A DNA stretch of 64,000 nt from Verpa conica (taxonomy: Eukaryota > Ascomycota > Pezizomycetes > Pezizales > Morchellaceae), in NCBI GenBank assembly GCA_033030425.1, contig JAUFSD010000009.1:1736001-1800000 (forward strand), given 5' to 3'. Numbering within the stretch: position 1 is the stretch's first letter; each line of letters opens with the position of its first letter. Made by a program: the position numbers and the translations under genes. The notes under the pieces are model-generated. The model saw only the letters and a list, made by a program, of their open reading frames with translations, was not told the origin of the DNA and made no database searches. This document shows, piece after piece, positions 46,686 to 58,091 of the stretch.

Positions 46686-46803
46686 TTTTAATCTCCACTA
46701 CTTCATTTCCACTACCAGGGTTTTTAATCTCCGCTGTTGTTTATTATAATCTCCGCTTGAGTCATGTAAGAAGTAATCTCCATACTATAGAATAATCTCC
46801 GTG
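46686..46803. repeat. Five spaced AATCTCC motifs upstream of the transposase
   Basis: The word TAATCTCC occurs at about 46689, 46725, 46748, 46773 and 46792, three times followed by G (ccgc or ccgt). Such sub-terminal repeats are where hAT transposases often bind. No counterpart was found at the other end of the gene. Confidence 0.5.
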
Positions 46804-46923
46804 GTACATTGATAATTACCGAGACTTCTTTAGATGTGTCTCAGTGGAACCATTCACTGTAGGTAGTTAGAACCGTACCTACTGTCTTATTATCAACTAA
46901 TTCTGTACCGGTTTTCACCATTT

Positions 46924-48058
46924 AACCGCCAACCATTGAGAACACTGCCCCATCATACTCTACCCATTCATACTACTCCCCACGTCCACGGGTACCTACC
47001 TATACCGTTCCCTACAATGTCCACAGTGTCGATTCCGACTTTGACCCACGCTCAACCGATACATCACACCCTCACGCTGACATTGACTCCAGCTCGAATA
47101 TCAGAAACTCATATCCTATTTACCGCAGTCCCAGTGTAAGGCGCGATCAAGATGCAGCGCGGGGTCCTGGTTCTTCTCTATTGTCGCCGGGAGGCCCACT
47201 CGACAGCTCCGACGGGTACCAGAGGCGCAGCCTAAGCCCTATATTCGCGAACTGGGTCGATGATGACGATGATATAGTGTCAAATCCTAACCGCGGTGTC
47301 TTCTCTACGGGAGAGGATTCGCCAGAGTACCTTCACCGTAGTCCGAGCCCTTCATGGGCTTCTTGGCTCCGTACAGGTGGTGCAACCCCGCGCGCTGTGT
47401 CACCGGCACTTGATAGGGCCATGTTTTCTTTGGATGACCCAGGTTACTCCATGTACTATGGGTTATCACTTGATCGATCGATCGATAGCCCAGGGTATAG
47501 TTCTTATGATTCTCAGATCGGTGCGAATAGGCAGTCATTCATATCACGTACCCATAGTCCAGCACTCAGCGATAGTGTACAAGTAGAGCCGACACAGGCC
47601 GCGTGTGTTCCGATCCCAGAGCCGGAGTTGAGCCTACATCAAAGGGCCGAGAACACTGCCGCCCTGCTGGAGGAACTAAGCAAGGTTCAAGTACACAATG
47701 ATAGCAAGAGCTGGGAAACAATTAATATCGCTCTTTGTAGTATCGTTGAGATTAGGAGCGAGTTGCGGAAAAAGGTGGCCAGGAAGAAAGAGGAGGGAGA
47801 GGAATTAGTGAACCCGAGTTCATGCTGTAGCCTGTGTTATCAGCGTAGCGCGGATACGGTGTTTAGGCCGTGTGGGCATTTTCTAATGTGCTCTGTATGT
47901 GGTGTTTCTGCCTAGTGCACTGGTAGGATAAAAGCTAATAAAGAGGATAGCCGTGTGTAGAGAAGACTAATATTACAGGTAGAGGGAAGAGGAAGAAGGC
48001 TGCGGCTCGTTGTCCCGTTTGTAGGGGTGTTATTTTAGAGACGGTATACTCATTTTAA
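46924..48058 (+). CDS. RING-finger protein 3
   Basis: Two exons, about 46924-47898 and 47979-48058. The frame is open from 46924 but has no ATG before the region around 47181, so a short upstream exon or a missed start is likely. The N-terminal part is Ser/Tyr/Asp-rich and probably disordered (SPIFANWVDDDDDIV). A helical part (LHQRAENTAALLEELSKVQV...IVEIRSELRKKV) leads to the RING: CSLC, PCGHFLMCSVC, RCPVCRGVILE. The second Cys pair is completed across the intron (T|GT). The end VYSF follows directly. It is related in layout to RING proteins 1 and 2. A ubiquitin-ligase role is inferred. Confidence 0.72.
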
Positions 48059-50285
48059 ACTATTGTTAGAATTATAGGAACATGTGCTGAATTATAATCT
48101 TGGGGTGTGGATTTAGGTAAAGACCTTTCGGGGTTAATTATGAAGCCCCGGTAGGGTTTGAAAGTGACCAGTTCTTTAGGGGTCCTTTCGTGCAAGAGAG
48201 AATCTCTTTACTTAGCTAAGGTTCTGGGCCTCGAATCTTTTATGTTGGGAGTCTCCCATGTGGCAAACTAAACGGGAATTACAAATGCCGTTTTTTGCTT
48301 GCATGTTTACAAGATTGACATAAGGTACTCGCGTCAGGGTTAAAGTATTGGGAAATACCAGGGTGTCACGGATCTGAGCGTCTAGCATTGTACATATGGT
48401 ACTACAAAGTGATGCAACGGCGTCAATTTCACAACCACAAAAAACAGTATAGACAAGGCAAGTTGTTCATAGGTCAATCTTAGTACAAAGATTCTTACTA
48501 CGGACCAAAGAATACCATTCACTTCCATATTATACCCTAGGCTAGAGACTCCAGGCCAAAAACTCCCTCCCCACACTACTCTTTGCTAAGTAGTCATATT
48601 TTTGGTGATATAACTTCAGATACTTCATACTATGAACTACTAAATCAGCTATATTACCAAAGTCATGTTAATTTTGGGTGTTGTATTGTGAAAGAAACAG
48701 TGTTTAGGGTGGGTTTTAGGCATTGCTAAGGTAGACATTGCATCACTTTGTAGTACCCTATGTAAGTATTTAACTTTACACAATTTGAATCTGAGTAGTT
48801 AAAATTTGGAAGGTTTTGAACGCCATCTATTATGATAAGGTTTATAGTTGACGTGTGGCAGCCCAAGGTCTCAAGATACGATGATGCACTCAACGGTCGA
48901 TAGTGACACGCTGTTTTATAATGATCATCACCGAGAGGCTTAAATAGTTCCACCCTGCTTGAACAACTTTACGCCTCATGATATGAAGTTTGTTTTTGAG
49001 TTGTACAAAATGAAATTGCAATCCCAGTTCATTGCATCCGTTGTAGATCCTTAATACCCGACTCCATTGGTAAAATAGGAACAATGAGTATACCTAGTAA
49101 TTTAGTAGGGTATTCGGGTAATTCCACAGGCACCATAAAAGTCCCGAAGCCCCTATAACCGCCCTCTGTAACAATCTAGTTGAGGTTTAACATAATAGAT
49201 ACTTGTGCCCAAATGAGTTTCTGTCCTGAGATTATCGGACCGTCACCCTACCATACTTAGAACCAGTGAAAATAACATGAAAAGAATACCATTAACCTGA
49301 ACAGAAACCAGCCCCTCGATATTTATTTGGAGGCGAGCAGCTCTATTATTCTAGTTTTATCAATTGTTTATAACTAGAGGCGAAGGTTACTTATTTAAAG
49401 CATGGGTAGTTCCTCAAGAGCTCTCTTTATATCTTCAGGGCTTCCAATAGGTCGACGTACATTTGGGCTTGCCCCGACCGTACTTAAGCCGGGCTGTACG
49501 AATTATTTCCCTGGGCTAAATATTCAATTGGGCCTGCTCTAGAAACCTTTGAAAGTGACTTTTATTAGAGATAGATGGTGTGTGAACAAATGGATACCAG
49601 GTTCTTTTAGGGTTCTGGGGCAGTGAGAGTACTCTTTAGGATTTCATTGAATCTTATTATTCGCTATTTGGGGCATTTGGGTTTGCCAAGGTTTCCCTTT
49701 ATTGGCCTAGACTGAGTAAAAAGGCCTCTTTTGATACCTTCTCGGATAAACCGGTAAATCTTGAAATTCAGAGCATACCGGGGCATACAGGGGTCTCTCT
49801 AAAGACTTAACGAATTGAGATCGCTTGATTGATAGAACTCGAAGGAGAATTGCTCCCATATTTATATATAAAGTCTTTGCCAATAGTAAACCCCCTTGTC
49901 GCTTAACAGCCGAAATATTACCACACCTATTGGAGAGATCGTTTATTCCAACACTCTTAGTTTAACAAATTCACGGTATTGTCTGGACTGGACTTGGGAG
50001 GGATAGAGAATTCCGGAGATCAATCTATGAGTAGTCAGGTGGGTAGAATGACCTCAAGATTAAATCCTAACCGATACTTTGATTAGACACTATGCTACGG
50101 TTGACACCCAAGGGAGTCTTTATTAAAATATATAGAGCTCAACCCTTAAATTTATAAGTAATCTAACTACAAAATGTGATCAGGCCAAGGCCACAAATGA
50201 GCAGCAGCATATACAGACTCGTGCACTACAACCACATCTTTTACAAGCGGTATACCAAAAGTCCTACGCTCTCCACCACCGAAGA
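48059..50285. other. Intergenic region with one inverted-repeat element
   Basis: No gene is recognised. It includes the element at 48398-48758 and, at about 49485-49545, a short GGGCC-type sequence similar to the reverse complement of 28865-28910. Confidence 0.5.
48398..48758. mobile_element. TA-flanked MITE (361 bp)
   Basis: Ends TGGTACTACAAAGTGATGCA and, inverted, GGGTACTACAAAGTGATGCA, each bordered by TA. The interior is AT-rich and non-coding. Confidence 0.75.
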
Positions 50286-52403
50286 TTACGCTATAGACAG
50301 TACAACATCATCGATATCCATTTCCCTATTCGAGCCAGTACCAGTGCAAGTGGTACGTGCTACCAGTGAGACACTGCTCGTCGTTGGTGTGTATGTGCCA
50401 GTAAACGTCACCCACCCAGTCTGTGAACCGTTGCTAGTAGTGGCAACAGTTGTTGTGCCCATCGAAAATGTTGTGACACAGCCCGAAGTGGCGATGGGTC
50501 TCCTCGTCCTTGCACTGAAGTTGTACTTGGTTCCAGAACAGACAGTGATTGTTTGTGAAAGTGAGAGGCTAGAGGTGCTAGACGAAGTCCTAACTCGAGC
50601 ATAGCGATTGCCAGATTCAACTTGGGTATCGAACTGGGCACTGCCGGTGTTAGTGTCTACCCATGGTGCATTGCTATTTGCAGTGCTTTCAAAGCCAGAG
50701 TTGCTAACTGGAGATGTCGCCGCACACGTTGCAGGAGCCGTGCCTGATACTGTCACAGTGGTTACCGTAGCCGGAAGTGTAACTGTAGTTGCCTCGGATA
50801 CAGTCACCGTTATCGAATCGGTCACGGTAGTCACCTGGCCGGGAATTGTAGTTGCCTCAGAGACAGTCACCGTAGTTGCATCACCGGGTATGGTGATAGT
50901 AGTCACCACGCCCTCAGCCGTCACAGTAGTTGCCTCACCAGGAAGTGTTGTCGCCTCAGATACAGTCACAGTAGTCGCATCGGTTACTGTAGTCACCTGG
51001 CCAGGAAGTGTTGTTGACTCGGAGACTGTCACAGTAGTCGCCTCACCGGGTAGTGTAGTCGTCTCAGATACAGTCACCGTTATGGCATCAGCCACAGTAG
51101 TCACCTGACCGGGAAGTGTAGTTGGCTCAGATACAGTCACAGTAGTTGCATCAGTAACCGTAGTCACAGAACCCTCAGCCGTCACGGTAGTCACTTCAGA
51201 GAGTGTAACCTCCGCGCCAGAGACAGTTACAGTAGTCACATCGGCAGGTGCAAGTATAGTAGTAGGCTCTACAACAGTGGTTGCGTCACCAGGTACGGTA
51301 ACGGTGGTAACAGCACCCGGGACAGTGACAGTAATCTCTTCACCGGGGAGTGTAGTCTTCTCAGCAGGTAGGGTCACCGTTGTTGCATCCCCGGGGATCG
51401 TAATAGTAGTTACGGCACCAGAAACCGTGATCGTATTCGTCTCGGCAGGGAGTGTGGTTACCTCAGATATAGTCATAGTTTGTGCGTCTCCAGGTATCGT
51501 AATGGTAGTTTCATCCCCGGGAATCGTAATAGTGCTCGCAGCACCAGGAACGGTCACGGTCGTCGCCTCAGATACGGTCACGGTGGTCGCAGCTACAGGT
51601 ACCGTAACAGTAGTTATATCCCCAGAAACCGTCACCGTGGTGGCTTCCCCAGCGAGTGTAGTTGCCTCAGACACAGTCACTGTTTTTGCATCGCCAGGTA
51701 TCGTAATAGTCGTTTCATCCCCAAGCATCGTAACAGTTGTCGTCGTTGTATTAATCTCACCAGGGAGTGTGGTTGCTTCAGCAGCTACAGTGACCGTTTT
51801 TGCATCCCCGGGGATTGTAACAGTGATTACCTCACCAGTCACGGTCACCGTTTTCTCATCCCCAGGTATCGTAATCGTAGTTGGTTGAGCAACAGTCGTT
51901 GGATTACCCGGTACGGTAACAGTTGTAGCATCACCAGCTCGAGATACTGTCGTTGGGATAGTAACTGTTTGTACACGACCTGTAACTGTAACTGTTTGTG
52001 CACGGCCCGTAACTGTCGCTATTATGATGTTAGTTATTGAAAAGAGAAAGAGGTGGGGGGGGGCTGCGCACTTGTTTTTAGTGGTGCTTGGGTTGTCTTG
52101 GTCACGGTGGTGCTAAAAAAGAGCTGTTAGAACCAGAGACTTACACCATGTTGGATAACATACGTTCTCATGGAAGTCTTGGTCGTAGTAACTGTTCTTG
52201 TTTCCCACATCCACTTTGTTCTATTGGAAACACAATTAGTAAGCAATAGTAGAGGAATATTGTAGTAGACCTTACGAGGTTCTCGGCTCACAGCGCCGAT
52301 CGCGATCATCCTCCCCATCATTCCAGTAGTGATTCGGTGCTGCAAAGGCCACTGCTCCAAGCAGTGTATACGTTAAATAAGAAAAAAGGATTGTATTCTT
52401 CAT
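50286..52403 (-). CDS. Secreted Thr-rich repeat protein with C-terminal carbohydrate-binding-like domain
   Basis: The start at 52403 gives a signal peptide (MKNTILFSYLTYTLLGAVAF, then AAPNHYW). Two or three short introns follow (one near 52217-52277, another near 52101-52148, perhaps a third near 52020-52070); the main exon then runs to 50286. Its body is more than 300 residues of repeats of the type TTVTVSEATTLPGEA, TTITIPGDATTVTV and TTVTAEG, about 19-22 residues per unit, which would be heavily O-glycosylated and extended. The C-terminal about 135 residues (NSGFE...SGNRYARV...SLSQTITVC...NFSARTRRP...DIDDVVLS) look like a CBM4/9-type beta-sandwich with paired Cys. The overall layout is that of a cell-wall or adhesin-like surface protein; no GPI signal is seen. 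Large open frames on the plus strand here are antisense shadows of the repeat. Confidence 0.8.
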
Positions 52404-53677
52404 TCTTGCAATCGGTAGAAAGAACGTAAGGAGAGGCAATAATGCTTGCAAAAGAGGGAATAAAGCCGTAGGGGCTAGAATAAAGATTGTGAACGGTTAC
52501 TGAAACAGCAAATATGGATGTCCATCGCGCGTTTATAACAGACTCTAGCCATAGCCTCCCCCTTTTTTCTACAAATACTGTGATTTAGGCAGTACTTCGG
52601 TTGTTCTCTATACCGCCCCCTAACGAGGTGGATTAAACACTAACTGCCCTGAAGAGGTGAAGCCAAAAGCCATCGCTTAAATAGTACCAAGTAAGCTTAA
52701 TTGCACAACGCCACTTGACAGAAACGATTAGCTCTAGAGCACAAGCCGCACAAGGATCTTGCATTGATAGGGCGAATCTGTGGGTATCGTTTACGACCTC
52801 GTGGGGGCAAAAGAGAGGTCTTGACTTTAATATTGGCTAGGGTTATCAGTGCTAGTAAATAACAGGCCCGACTGGCCAAAATTACAGACTTACTCGAGAA
52901 CACCTCCCATTGGCCATTTATCATTGACTAAGCAATCGTACCGCCACATTGGGAGAATTTCCCGCCAAGAAACCTTTGTAGTACCAGCAACCAACCTTTC
53001 CAATACCAGTCCGTCCGTGCAATCGCAGCCAAAAAGTGGAACCTCTGCTGAAACCTTGATTAAGACGCCCACAGCCCCTAGAGCCCTCCCCCACGGCGTA
53101 GGTGGCGCGCCGCCCTCCGGAAAAGTCCCAGAAACTCCCAGTTTTTTTATTAAATAAATGTAAATAGAGGGAACATAGAATGGCCGATGGGTATACTAGC
53201 GATGCCGGAAAGTCAGTGGGTCATCTAGGTGTGGGATAAACAATTACATACCTTGTACCCGTCACGTGACCCTCTCACTTTTCGGCCGCTCATAGCAACC
53301 AGACATAAGCAAGCACTCGATTTGTCACCCCCAAAACACACCCCCACAGTCTACAGCATGATGTGAAGTACACACACAGCGACATTAAGCACACAAGCAC
53401 ACAAGCACAAAATGTGAGCTTGTAAGAAAGATATGCCCCCCCGCTAGTTACCATACTGTGGAAACGTCTGACGAGAGCGGGGGCGAGTAGGTGCAGCTCG
53501 GAGATACTGACAATCGGTTCAGTATGATGCGCTTGGAACCAGCATCTGAGTCGTGAGAGTTAGGGTGACTCTATCTGGGTTGATATGTAATTTTAAAACA
53601 CACCGTTGCTATAGTAAATAGCTGATATAGTTCGTTGTCGAGCAGTGTAAGAGATGCTCCCAAGTAGTCCGGTTCTA

Positions 53678-53933
53678 TCCCATACACCGGTGAAAAATGC
53701 TGCCTTTTGTGTGGGGGCCAGAAAGCGTGGGTTAGGTGAATTAAGTGGCAACTAAGTCAGAGAGCACAATTTGTACTTAGATAGTAACTCTATAGAATAT
53801 AATAAACTTAATCTTTACACTGTATTTATTGAATCTTCCACCTAAAGTCATTAGTAGGACATTGCCTCTCACTACTGACTTACCCGCGGTTTTGGCCCCC
53901 ACGGAAAAAGGGCAACAACACCGGTGTATGGGA
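53678..53933. mobile_element. TA-flanked MITE (256 bp)
   Basis: Ends TCCCATACACCGGTG are exactly inverted, and the similarity continues inwards (gtgggggccaaaa-type words). TA flanks both ends. Confidence 0.8.
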
Positions 53934-54335
53934 TACCCAGGGCGACTCTAATAAGATCTTTATTACAAACAAACTTTTGCCGAGAATATATTTATAGAAG
54001 TAGGAGTACTCCTACATTGTGTTGATAGACGGTCGAGCTCTGTTTTCTCCAAGTAGCTCCAGCTGTATGAGCGAGTGATGACCTGTGACTGAAAAGCTTA
54101 CCTCGCGCACTTGGACTATTGCAGATGATACCCCTCACAATAAGCATAAGTCAAATGCAGAGTATCTTGTGATTCCCGTGTTGATTACTGTTCTCACTAG
54201 CTGGCAGATGACATAATCCCTACCAGGTAACGCAGAAAGAGCAAACACCATACAACAAGGAAAATAGGCATCACGGGCCCCTGTCCCATTCTATCTGCGT
54301 TTCTATCGGCCAGATTACACTTGAAATCTCTTCTC

Positions 54336-54595
54336 GTCTTCCATCTCCTTCCTGTCACACTATTTCGTATCAACCGTCCCCTTACCCTATCATCTTACTT
54401 CTTCTCCCATCATCTCCCATCTCCCCTCCTCCTTCCCATTATCCCACCTTCCTTCTCATAATCCCCCCTCCTTTCTCATCATCCCCCATCCTTCATCATC
54501 TTCTCCCATTCTTCCCTACTTTGTCTATCTCCCCCGCTGTCGCTACTCCTCTCCCCCCTCCCCCCCTCCAGATTCCCCTCCAATTCTCGTAAGTC
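54336..54595 (+). repeat. Pyrimidine-rich low-complexity tract
   Basis: About 260 bp is almost wholly C and T on the plus strand, built from words such as catctccc, cttctccc and atcccccctcc. It contains no open frame of interest. Confidence 0.8.
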
Positions 54596-57500
54596 TTTAC
54601 GCATCTAATTGATTAAACTAATCATTATCATGTTCTAAGCTAATCAGAAGGTGTTTTTAGGGACATCACGAAAGAAGAATCTCTCTGGATGAGATGGCTC
54701 TTTCACCTTTGCAGAGCAGGCTAATAATCAGCTTCTACTCCGAAGATCGATCCAGCGATTAGGGACCAGCAGTATTATTGTAGATAATAGGTTGAGTTAG
54801 TTTGATATAGTTCCCAATCCAGGTTTTCAATCTCTTTACTGGGTGAGTCCTAATAAAAGCATTCTGAGCAAAGATTAACTGAATGAGAGGAATCCAATAC
54901 GTCCCGGCCCTCGTCATGTGTACGATAGTCACAGCCATCACACGAGCAACTGACATTTACAGCGATGGGTCTTGACTTCCAATATATTTCATCTACAATC
55001 GCATCCAGTGTGGTCTACAAGGCAGCCTCGAGCAGCCCCGTGGACCATACTAATCCCATCGTACCCCCTCAAGTCTTATTATAAGGGTCCCAAGGAACCC
55101 TTGCTAGTAAATAGGCTTATTTCAAATATAGTACATTAAGTTCGTTATGCTTTTACCTTCTAGTAGTCGGTATGTATCGTTTAACAGCTCAATGAACAAG
55201 CATTGCAACAATACTCCAAGTCTTAGTCGGTGTTCTCGACTTCACCGGCATGATTAAACCAACTAGCTAGATGTTACTCGGCAAAGCTTCTATTGGCTTC
55301 AGCTCAGTACCAGTCTGTCAAGATGATTATCTTTATTTATAGGCTTTCTTATAAGGGATAGGATGATTCCCGGTAGAACCGCGCCTACACATCCGGGTGA
55401 CATGTTCTTCGCAGTGGTTATAGATAATATTTCATTGAAATACAACAACCACCACACTTCGATAGCTACAAGTCAAATTCACAGCGAGACGCAAATCTAT
55501 ATGGGTGTGCCACAAGGGTGGTTCATCGCGGTATGGGTCCGGTACGTCTTAGGTAGGGCATGATCGGCGTCAGTTTGGAACCGACCGGGGCTATTTCCGT
55601 CGATATTCTATTCCTAACTCCTAATTCTCTGCCATGGGCCGTTATATTCCTATCATCGCTAGGCCGCTTTGGGGAGATCTACCCAACAACTACCAAGACA
55701 CGGGTGATACCTCGTCGATTAGGTCACTATGAACGACGGGTACTTAAGGATTCCAGAACTGCAGCAGTTACGCTTAAAACGATAGACATAGGCCTGATTC
55801 CATAATATTGAGTTCTACACTTACCTGGAATTTATATATTGCTCGGGTGAGAAATAATAGCCTCACGTGACCAAAAAGTGCTCTTTACCCATTCGTCGAA
55901 GATGGGACTGTATTTTAGAAATTACTAGCAATGGTAGAATGTACAAAATAGCATTGACTAGCGAGTAGTAACCCTGGCTCCGAGTTTGCTGCCTATCCTA
56001 CCAGGCTAGGGGACACTCCTGATACCCCGCGTTTCTGCGTGACTATTACACCTATCAAACCACCTATCAACGATCCGTAACATTTTTGACTACGTCAACT
56101 CAATCAACTTACTGCGACCTGACCGCTAAGTTGGAGAGTATCGTAGAAAAAAAGATGTCACCACACTCCCGGGTGAGTCCTGCCCACTGAATATTAGATT
56201 ATATTCTTCAGCTTCGGGACCTCATAGGATAAACCTACAGATATCTCAACTCCGAGATATTCAAGGTTTTGACCGGTTCCGGGAAGCGAGTGTTCAACGA
56301 CCACAATAACATTCCCACAGCGAAATCCAGACTTTTGGTAATGTATATTAGTATACTCGTAGCAGGCATTAATTGCCCGGAAATGAATATTTCAGGCAGG
56401 GCTTTCTGTTCAAAATCTAACTGTCGATTGGTAGAAATACTCGCCGGTACTTCCGGGTACTATATGCCTGTTGTGAGTATTGAAGTACGTAGGCGAGATC
56501 TCGGTATATGTGAAGTATTGCGCCGCTTCTAACCTTGCCTACAGTAAATTTATTTTCTCATAGGTCCTTAACGTGCAAGTACTCTCTTTATTCCATAGCG
56601 ACTCTGGGTATATATACCTTCTCGCATCATGATGCGGAGCCAACAAATCTAAAACCACAGACCACTACAGCCCGCATCGAAGAAGCGATCTCAGCTTAGC
56701 GAACAACGCTTGTTAAACTACAGCACGACAACTGCAAAGAAAGAATTTGCTAAGAGTCGCACATAGAGTAAGTTGCAGACAGGGAATCAAATGCACTCGT
56801 CGGATATATAATTCAGGGCATAGTTGTAGAACTACGGGCTGTCTATAATACCGCCAATTTCCCGGATTCTGTCAGTCTTGATATGGGGATATTCCGGGGA
56901 CTAAAAGCAGGAATAGATAGAGAAACGCAAGGGGAATCTTTCATTTATGTTAAACTTTCAGATTTCTTTGATGGGAATTTTGTTAAGAACAGCTGTCAAT
57001 AGCCATTAGTTCTGTTGCTTTAGCGATTTATGGCATCGAATTGTACTACTCAATAAGTAGGATGGTACTGGATGACGGGTATGATGGTGTAGAACGAATT
57101 GCGTAGGATAAAATCAATAAGTCGGTTTGAGGTGGGGGCATTTAAATATCATATGTCGACAGTTATTGATATCAAATACCGATCAAATTTCAAATTAAAG
57201 TAATTATTGATCACATGAAACTCATTTTATAGTGGGAGATTGAGCTCACTTTATGGGGTCATGATATAAGAGACCATGCATACGGATGAATGTTTTAGCT
57301 TAATGTAACTAGACATAGTTTAACTACGCTGAGCATTATGTAGGCCCACCCTCGATATTGATTGTTAAAATTGTACATTTGTCACGTATTAGTCATGTAT
57401 TAAGATGATGGAATTATCTAGAATGCTGTGGAAGTTTACGGAACAAGGAAGAGCATTCCGGCGAGAATGGCTCGTGGTGTTTGTGTAACAGAAATATTGT

Positions 57501-57667
57501 ATAAATAGTGGACAGATTTCCCACTCGTTTAATAGAATCATCTTCACTTCACATTGAACTTCATTGATAACAGATAGAGCAGTAATACAATACCACACTT
57601 CGACCCGAGAAGTAGAAACAAATTATATCCAGATCCATCTATTTGACAGGTCCCAAAATATATATAA

Positions 57668-57719
57668 ATTAGTCAAAACCTCCATGTACTTATGATTAAT
57701 TCATTCAGATTAGTCAAAA
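57668..57719 (+). repeat. Micro-insertion copy 4 (30 bp) with 11-bp direct repeats
   Basis: The insert 57679-57708 begins CCTCCATGTACTTATGATTA and ends attcattcag. It is flanked by the exact 11-mer attagtcaaaa (57668-57678 and 57709-57719). Confidence 0.82.
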
Positions 57720-57942
57720 ATTAGATCATAAAAATCACTCGGTTTGTAACCGATTTCTACCGCGCACCTACGTACGACAAGGACTATATAGCCACAAATC
57801 ACCTAGTTTTATCCTTTAGCAGCACCTGAGATTGAGTTGTATTACTAGTTACAAGGTAATATAGTGTTTGCATTATATGACGGTAGAGTGGACTAGCAGG
57901 AAGCGTTTCAAGAAAACGAAAAACAGAGATAAAGTATATATG

Positions 57943-57993
57943 GGGTAGTCCTCCATGTATTTATGATTGATTTATTTATTCACATAGGGTAGT
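57943..57993 (+). repeat. Micro-insertion copy 5 (37 bp) with 7-bp direct repeats
   Basis: The insert 57950-57986 begins CCTCCATGTATTTATGATTG and ends atttattcacata. It is flanked by gggtagt (57943-57949 and 57987-57993). Confidence 0.75.
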
Positions 57994-58091
57994 TTAATCA
58001 TATCAAAAGAAAACTCAGATTATTAATGCGCGGCAGGAGGCCCGCGAAAAACATCTAATCATAAATTGAAAGCAATCTCCGGACATCCCGG

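Larger units (their letters stand above)
52404..58091. other. Gene-free region of 5.7 kb
   Basis: It holds a MITE (53678-53933), a pyrimidine-rich tract (54336-54595), a short cacaag/cacacaag repeat (53390-53412) and two micro-insertions near 57.7 and 57.95 kb. The frames at 55363-55563, 55560-55805 and 56269-56532 are open but unrecognised; I could not join them into a gene. Confidence 0.5.

Noticed and set aside
43790..46860. CAGTG words at about 43798 and 46842 as ends of the hAT element
   Set aside because: The flanking 8-mers do not match and the similarity stops after five bases.
50608..51888. Long plus-strand open frames (VTVVASDTVTVVA-type) opposite the repeat protein
   Set aside because: They are antisense readings of the Thr-rich repeat. 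The minus strand has a signal peptide, splice sites and a proper C-terminal domain.
55363..56532. Three plus-strand open frames of 66-87 codons as a possible gene
   Set aside because: I found no splice joins that unite them and no recognisable domain.
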